From contig OY720344.1 in NCBI GenBank assembly GCA_963082975.1, forward strand, positions 85,126,107 to 85,190,106: 64,000 bases of DNA. Reading direction: 5' to 3'. Below the pieces are notes generated by a model, which was given only the letters and a program-made list of their open reading frames with translations, did no database searches and was not told the origin of the DNA. The stretch comes from Labia minor (Eukaryota > Arthropoda > Insecta > Dermaptera > Spongiphoridae). Below, in pieces: positions 42,201 to 51,200 of this stretch. How positions within the stretch are numbered: position 1 is the first letter of the stretch; each line of letters begins with the position of its first letter. Both the position numbers and the translations under genes were made by a program.

Positions 42201-45200
42201 AAGAAGGGGACTAAAAGTATTATAATATGCCATCTTTCAAATATTAAATTTTTGCATTCTTTAAAATTATTTGAATTAGAACAAGACGTAAGCTACCTTC
42301 CAGCACACCTAAAATAACATTAATTAATTCTTAAGTTCTTGTGTGGTCTCTGATTGAATTTTTACTAGTCATTATATGCATAAGAACAGAGAAGCAATCA
42401 TTTAATAACGAACAAATATTTAAAATATAGAAAAATATTAAATAAATATTATATTTAACTCATCATTATTAAATCAATTTCAATAGTTCATAAAAATTGA
42501 TTTTATTAAAAAAAAAACTATATGTATATATTTAAAAAATATACTAAATATATAAAAAAACTAAATGTCATAATTCAATAATAAAATAAAAGAAATAATG
42601 GAAGTTTATGGTTAATTAAGTGAAATAATTAGACGAATCTAAGATAGAATTATATAAATAAATAATTGAATACGTTCCTTATTATTATTTAATTAAATTT
42701 GACTAAAGAAGGGCGTAGTCTTTATTTAAATCTAAACATCATCATTTTTATAAAAGACGCCCACGAAATCAAAGGCGCATTTAATTTTTCACTTTTATAG
42801 AGGTACTAACAAAGAGGCACGTGATACATACACCTCCCTACCACTTCTCCTACGATATGGTATAAATATATATTTTCTACGTTACAATCATAAAATAACT
42901 ATTTCTACAATCCAGAAACTTAAAAATATTTTTTTTTTAATTATTTATTAATGTCTTATAAATTTATTAATGACTAGTCGAACCCGTTGCAAACGGTGTT
43001 TGCAATTTCAGTTTAAAATGATTTTATCGTGGAGTGCAGCAATTAATTAAATAGTTCTTTGAAAACAATATTTTTCATATACCAAAGATCATTTATTAGT
43101 TTTTATTTTGTCGGTAAGTTTATGTTTAAGATTGACATTTTTGTTGGTTGCTCTAATCCTCTAATCCAGTGGTTCTTAAACTGTGGTCCGCGGACCCCTG
43201 GGGGTCCGCGAAGCCTTTACTGGGGGTCCGCGGTCCTCGGAAAAAAATCATCGTAAAAATATATACATATATAAATATTTAAAGTTCATTGTTTAACTAT
43301 ATCCTCCTAGAGAATTACGGCTATAATTTAATACTATTAATAATACTATTTTATTTTATTAAATTGATAATTATGTCAATTAATTTTTTGTGAATAAATA
43401 AACATATATAAAAAACTATATATAAAATTTGAATTTTCATCCATTCATTCATTTAAAATCATTTTTCGATTGTTCCTTTAAAATAACCCCTCTTAGGGGC
43501 TCGGAAGGGGAGGCATATAAGGGAATTTTCTTTCACTTTGTTATTGGGGAAAACCAGGGGAGGGGACAGTCTTACCCGGAAAAACCCAAATTGTCAGCGT
43601 CCACTCTGGGGTTTTAAACAGTTTTAAAGCAAATGTTAATTATAAGTTCATTTCTCAACGAGTTGTATCTTTAAATTATTTTTATTAATGTTAATTATAA
43701 GTTCATTTCTCAACGAGTTGTATCTTTAAATTATTTTTATTAATTTAATTAATTATAATTAAATTATAGCTAATAATAGTTTATTATAGCTAATAATTTT
43801 TTTTAATTTTTAGTGTAATTTGCATGATCATTATTTTATAAAAACACTAAACACATTTTGCAATTTCCCAGAAAGGCTGTTTTTGAGAGTAAGTATAAGT
43901 TAGTTTTATGAATAAAAAATATTTATTTTAATAATATTTTAGAATCAAATTACGAAATTAATAATATTTTAGAATCAAATTACGAAATTAATAATATTTT
44001 AGAATCAAATTACGAAATATATTTATTATATAAATTAATATTCATTTAAAATGATATTAAATCATTTATTTAAAATGATTTAAAACATTTATTAAAATGA
44101 TTTAAAACATTCATTTAAAATGATATTAAAACATTCATTTAAAATCATATTAAAACATAGCTAGTAAATAATAATTCGTTATATTTATATTATATTTATA
44201 TTATATTTATATTATTGTAGTTCAATGTTAATAAATTACTCCATAAAATGGATCGTTGGCTACAAACTGGTTCAACACAGAAACGGAAAGAATCAGATGA
44301 TGAGGCATCAACAGCAAACTCTACCAAGAAACGCAAAACTAGAAAATATTCGGATGATTATTTATCATTTGGATTTACTTATATTTGCAACAATGATGTG
44401 GAAAGACCAGTCTGCGTTCTATGTCAGGAAAGTTTATCCAATGAAAGTATGAAACCTGCTAATCTCAGACGTCATTTACAAACAAAGCACAGCGAGCATG
44501 TTAGTAAGTCTATCGAATTTTTTAAAATGAAAAAAGAAGAACTTAATTCAAGTCAGAAATTGATGGTAAAGACGGGATCTGGTGGTATGAGTAAGAAAGC
44601 AGTAATGGCATCATATGAAGTAGCTCTACTTATTGCTAAAGCAGGAAAGCCGCATAATATAGCAGAGCAATTAATTCTTCCTGCTACAAAAGTAATTACA
44701 AATATAATGTTAGGAACTAAAGCAGCAAACGATATAAATTTGATTTCATTATCAAATGATACGGTTAAGAATAGGATTGAAGACATGTCATGTAATATAA
44801 AAGAAGAATTAATATCGAGAGTGCGCAAAAGTCACTATTACTCATTACAATTGGATGAAAGTACTGATGTCACTAATAATGCCAATTTGTTAGCTTTCAT
44901 TAGATATGAGTTTGAAAATCAAATACAAGAAGATGTATTGTTTTGTGATTCACTACCTTCACGAACGACAGCTAATGACATATTTAACAGTTTGAATAAT
45001 TTTATAACCGAAAATGAAATAGAGTGGCCAAAATGTGTTGGAATTTGCACTGATGGTGCTCGTGCAATGTCAGGTACAAGAACTGGATTGATTGCTCTTA
45101 TTAAAAATGTTGCGCCTCAGGTTGTTTGGAATCATTGCTGCATTCACAGAGAATCATTAGCAGCCAAAAATATGTCACCAGATTTGAAAAGAACATTAGA

Positions 45201-48200
45201 CGAAGTAGTTAAAATTGTCAATTTCATTAAGGCTCGTCCACTTAATTCCAGAGTTTTTAAAATTTTGTGTGAGGAAATGGGTAGTCAACATACACATTTA
45301 TTATTACATACAGATGTACGTTGGTTGTCCCGCGGGAAAGTACTCATTCGCCTTTTTGAGCTTCGAGATGAAATACGATTGTTTTTAATAGATGCGCATT
45401 TTGAACTGACCGAATGTTTCAATGATTTTATCTGGTTAGCTAAGGTGGCTTACTTGACTGATATTTTTACAAAATTGAACGAACTTAATTTGAGCCTGCA
45501 AGGTACTGTTGTAAATATATTTAAAGTTGAAGATAAAATAGAAGCAATGATTAAAAAAATCGACTTGTGGTCGAAACGCATCCAGAACGGTGTATATGAG
45601 TCTTTTCCAACTCTCAATGATTTCATAGAAAGCTCCAGTGAAAAATTGCTTAATCAAACGCGTCAATTATTTGTTGAACATTTAATTACTTTGAAAAGCA
45701 ACTTCAGGAAGTATTTTTCTACTCCTGATCCTTGCAATAACTGGATCAGAGATCCATTTAATATGGAAATTACAAATGCTAAACATTTATCTGCACCTGA
45801 ACAAGATATTCTCGTGGAATTATCATGTGATACAACTTATAAACTAAAATTTAACAAAACTGAATTGAGCAACTTTTGGTTACTTCTCAGGTCAGATTAT
45901 CCTGCGCTTGCAAATAAAGCACTTCAACACTTGATTCCATTCTGCACAACATATTTATGCGAACAAGCTTTTTCGGTACTATTTTATATTAAGTCTAAAT
46001 ATAGAAACAAATTAAATGTAGAGCCGGATCTTAGATTAAAAGTTTCCAATATTAAGCCAGATATTGAGATTCTTGTTTCAAGAAAACAACTGCATACATC
46101 TCATTAAATATGTAAGTTATATTTAATGAGATAGATGCAGTTATTTTTTAAAATATTTCTTATTTAATATTTTCTGAAAAAAATTATAAAATATTTATAT
46201 GAATTTAATGTAAGTACCCATTATAATTTGTGAGATTTGTTGCTATGACAATGTTTGTATTTTCTTTCTTCAATATTATAATTTCTAATAAAATGTGTTC
46301 TACAATATGCAAAAAAATCGTTATTCACCAATCACTGTTAGAAATATTCATCATATATCCTTGTCCTTATGAGATCGTAAGCCAGAAATTAATTAATAAA
46401 ATGACGTAAAGTACCTAAAGTTGTGATGGGGGTCCGTCAAAAAAAATTTTTTCAAGTGGGGGTCCGTGGAGTACATAAGTTTAAGAACCTATGCTCTAAT
46501 CTATCGGACCTGCGTGGAATCCATGACATAGGGGTTCGGCATATTTTTTTGAATATCCGTTTTGTGGGTTTAAATGTGAATTTTTTCTCTAATCAAGCGC
46601 CTTTTTTTAATTGGGGCTTTCCATTGTTATATCTGTATGAAAGTAAGCAAATATATAATACATTAATTTTATTTTAATTAAATAGAATTAATATATGGTT
46701 GCAAAAATTAAAATTATAGGTTTATTAATTATTCTTTACAGACTATTTAAAATATTATTGGGAAAAATATTTTTTCAAACATTATATATAATAATAAAAC
46801 TTACAAAATCTAGTCTTTAATAAAATGTTTTTTTAAAATATGTACATAAAAATAAAATTACCATTTATTGATTTTGTTTTGTCAACGTATCCATTAGAAT
46901 AAACACAGTGAATGAGTTATTTTGACTTTTATATATATAATGGTACATTTGGAACTTATGAAGATGTCTCAAATCTCAATCTTGATATCAGTGAGGGAAG
47001 TTTTTAAGATTGCCAGAAGTAATAAACCATTCATTCGTAAAGGAGATGAACAAAATTATTTATTTTATAACAAATATACTAATTATATAATAGTTTATAT
47101 CAATACATAATATTGAAAAATAGGAGAATTATCTTTAAATATATTTAATAAGGGCTAATTTATCAAAAAATCCAAACACCAAGAAAATATTCGATTATAA
47201 GAATGAAATATACGTATATTATATATTAGATATTATATATCTATATTCTTTTTCTAAGTCCATTTATTTTTGGTTTTTGAATTTCTCAAAATAACCCAAT
47301 ATCATTTGTAGGATGATTTCACATAATTTGTACGTAAGGAAATATTTAAAATTTAGTTTATGAATAAAAATAAATAAAAAAGAATAAATAGAGACATATA
47401 TTTTTATAAAAATATCAGTAATTGGTTCCTGAATTATTAAATAAAAATCACTATTATAATATTTTCTAATTCTCTCATTAACTTCATAAATTCTTATTCG
47501 GTAAGTAAAAATTACCCTGAAAAAATCTTATAAGCATCTATTTTTACAAACTATTTTTTTTTCTTCTTTTTTTGTATTTTAATTGCTTTTTAATTACGAA
47601 ATTAAACAACATATTTATTTTATAAATCTCATTCATGAAATTAGGAAATTCAATGTATCATTAAAATTACATTTTTTAGATCTTATGTTTATAACCAATG
47701 ATCGGAAATCAGTAATCATGATGTAAGATTTTGTGTTATTTATTTATTTGTTAAATAAAGATATTAATTAAGAAGTAGCTAGAATAGTTTTTTTTTTCAA
47801 ACGATAATAATTAAGCTTTTTTAATGTGCTTTTTTTATTTGCTTCCTTCTTCCTTTCGTCCTAATCACTATTTCCGTTTCTATGAATATCTAATAAATTA
47901 TTTTAAAAATATAAAAATATTTAGAAATTTCAAAATGGAAATCCAAATATTTTATTTTTTTAAAAGGGAATCGCCCTGTAATGGGTTTGATTGTGAGTCA
48001 TATACCCAATAGGTATCAAAGTAATTATCTTTTACTGATGTGGGTGACATCCGTTGTTTGTTCCGCTTTACTAACCGAAAGGATGAAACCATTCGGTTGC
48101 ATTTTCCGCAGCTGCATGCTGTTTCTTGGCTTCGGTTGCGTCATTTATGCCAACATCTTGACTTTTGACTCGCTGGGATTTTTTTAGGAATAAAAGAAGC

Positions 48201-51200
48201 GAACAAAAACAGCCCCTTAGGAAAAAAAAGGTCAAACCTCCTAGCTTTTATTTTTCTTTTATGTCCAAGAATTCACTGCCCAGCAAAGAAAGAGCATCGA
48301 GGGAGGGGGAAGGGTGTCCTTCACCTTCTAATAGGTATGGTATGTGAAGAGTTATACTCATTGGTTCTCAATTCATTAATCATGCTAAAAAAGTGAAGTG
48401 TAGGCTACCTGAATTCACAATTTCGTTTGATTTTGCAGCTTTGCTAACGGAGTCCTGTCGTTTCCGGGGGGCGTAAAACCCACCTGTGTGTTCTATGTAT
48501 TCATCGGCCATTGGTAAGAGAACGGGGAATATTAATTAAGTTATCACATATATTTATTTACAAAATTAATAATGCACATAAAATTATACCTGTAGAATAG
48601 TATAATAAAATATTTTATTTATATATATATATAATATAAAACTTAAATTGAAATGAGGAATAAAAAAATTTAATTTGAGATTTTATTTTGTAAAATTTGT
48701 TTGATGTTAATTTGTACATTATAAAAATAAATTTCTCTTTATATAGTACCTATGTTTGGTATTGTAGTAACATTTTGGCAATAGAGGTGGGTCTTGAATC
48801 TCTATAGCCCCATAAAATTTCTCCTGATCAAAAGATTTATTTTATTTTGTAGTTTTTTTTAATTGTTTCGTTGTACAAAAAAAAAGAAACTAAGAGATTC
48901 AATTTTACTTAGAAATAAAAAATGTTAAAAAATAAGGTAATTATTCAAGTAAACGCATTTTGGTTGATTTGGATAATACTTTACCACTGGGTTTTTTTTT
49001 CCAAATAAACTTTTCTTATGAAATTTTTCCCGGTTAGTTTTTAAGGTAAAAATTATTAAAATTTGCATATATTCTATTTAGCTAGCATGTTTTATCTGTT
49101 TGGCTACCAGAGGGCGCACTAATTTTCTGTTTTAAAATTAGTGAATAAGTGAATAATTAGTGAATTAGTCAATAAAACATTACTTAATGGAACTTTTCGA
49201 CGTTCATAACTAATCTGTCAAAATTAAAAATTCTTTATTTTAATAATTTTTATCTTTGCTAACGGAGTAAACTAGAAAAAATTTCATGAGAAAAGTTTAT
49301 TTGGAATTGCAAAAGGAACTCCACTGGTAAAGTATTATCCAAATTCACAAAAATGCGTTTAGTTGAATAATTACCAAAAATAAAATTGTTTGAAATATAG
49401 TTTTTTCGATTTTTCTTGTTTATATATATATATACATATATATATATTTCTTAAAATGGAATAGAAGACGTGTGTCGGTATTCAATTACAACAGCTTAGA
49501 TTTATAAAAATAGCGGATTTTTTTTAAATATGATATGGTATAAAGAAAAGAGATGAAAAAAAATATTGTTTATTCATAATCGTCATGTTATTACGAAAGC
49601 AACTGAAGGATAATTATTTTGAAATTATTGTATAAATATAATAAATAAACATATGACATCGATAATCATTACACCAGAAGCAACAACCATTCACATCAAA
49701 CAAAAAAGAATGCATTGTCTCTAAAATTTTGCAAAAAAACAATTTAAAATTCACAGAATTTGCAAATAATGTATATATTGTGATAGAGGTGTGGACAATA
49801 ACCAAGGTGACTGGCACTGAACTCCTTTTCACGGCGCTACACCTAAGATATCAAAACATAATTAAATAGGTATACGAATCCTCGATAATAATAAAAAAAA
49901 TCAGTTTTCTAGTGTTGATACTTTTTCAGAAATCCAATTTTTTCAGATCAACATTTTCTACCTTGTCACAAAGAAACCATGAATCCTACACTCCAAATTC
50001 GAGCCAACATCAAATTCTGTTTCAAGCTTGGAAAAACAGCCACAGAAACATTGATTATTATAATACATTTAATACAAAATAAAAATAGAATATAATTTTA
50101 AAGAGTAGAGTTGTTATTAGCACAGGATGTTGTAAATATTCATTATGATAATACTATTAAGTGAGAGTATGTGAAATGGAAAAGTGAAAACAAAACTGTC
50201 CTATATATATCATACTATACTTATACTAGATATATAATTTACTAAAGAATACACTGTGACGATTTGTCTATCATTTCACTAATAAAAAAAATATTTATAA
50301 TTTTATATTTTTTCCCGATGGTTTAGAATTTAATGAAATCTACATTATTTACCTATACTTATCAATTTAAAAAACAAAAATCAATAAAATAGTAAATTTT
50401 ATAAACTTATTTTTCATTAATTTGATTATTAATATTTTTTTTAAAATAAGTATGTAATCGGCAAAGGATATAAATAACTTTTTTAACAATCATTTACCTT
50501 TATAAGAAAATATTGAATCAAAGTTAAATGTTAATAAATAATATATGTATATACGGTATATATAAGTCTAAATGTTACTATGATATTAATAGTTTTAATT
50601 TAAGACTCATGGCAACTCAACAATAATATTATTAATTAATAAAAACGGGGAGTGTCTTCACTCGACTATCTCGCAAATTTGAATTGGATTAATTAACACA
50701 TTTATTATATTTAAATTAAATTTAATTAATTAAATTATAAATTAAAAATAATAAAAAACGCGTGTTTGGCTCTTTGTTGATGGCACCACGTCACGTGCTG
50801 GCGCGTGATTTGCAGTCGTGTTAAAAAATTAATTGCACTAATATCAGCGATTCAATCAAGCTGAAATTCTATATATAGTAGTTTTATACAATTTTTAATT
50901 ATGTGAAAAACTATCAAACATATATCTTTATTTTTACGGTTAGTTTAGAGCAGGGATGAGCAACCCGCGGCCCGCGGGCCGCATGCGGCCCTTTAAAGAT
51001 TTTTCTGCGGCCCGCATTTCTAAAATAGAATTTTATTATTCGTCTCGATTATTTATAAACAATATTATAATGTTTATTAGTATATATATATATATATAAG
51101 CTTTGTAAATTATTAGTAACAAAATTTTAAAATTTAAATTGGCCCGTGAGTTAAAAAGGTTGCTCACCTCTGGTTTAGAGGAAAAAAAATTACAAAGTGG

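Larger units (their letters stand above)
43167..46493 (+). mobile_element. Apparently complete hAT (Buster-type) transposon, 3327 bp
   Basis: Ends CAGTGGTTCTTAAAC and GTTTAAGAACCTATG are 15-bp inverted repeats with two mismatches. The target duplication ctctaatc is perfect (43159-43166, 46494-46501) and fits nnnTAnnn. GGGGTCCGYGG words recur near both ends as sub-terminal repeats. The transposase frame is uninterrupted. It sits in intron 1 of the M13-like gene on the opposite strand and looks young. Confidence 0.93.

Noticed and set aside
43931..44020. CRISPR-like short repeats
   Set aside because: Units are directly adjacent without spacers, inside a eukaryotic transposon leader.
44553..44828. 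Minus-strand frame within the hAT transposase
   Set aside because: Shadow of the clear 619-codon plus-strand ORF, as are the frames at 44225 and 45436.
48081..48178. Extra exon between M13 exons 1 and 2
   Set aside because: Joining exon 1 directly to exon 2 already gives the cysteine spacing expected of the family.
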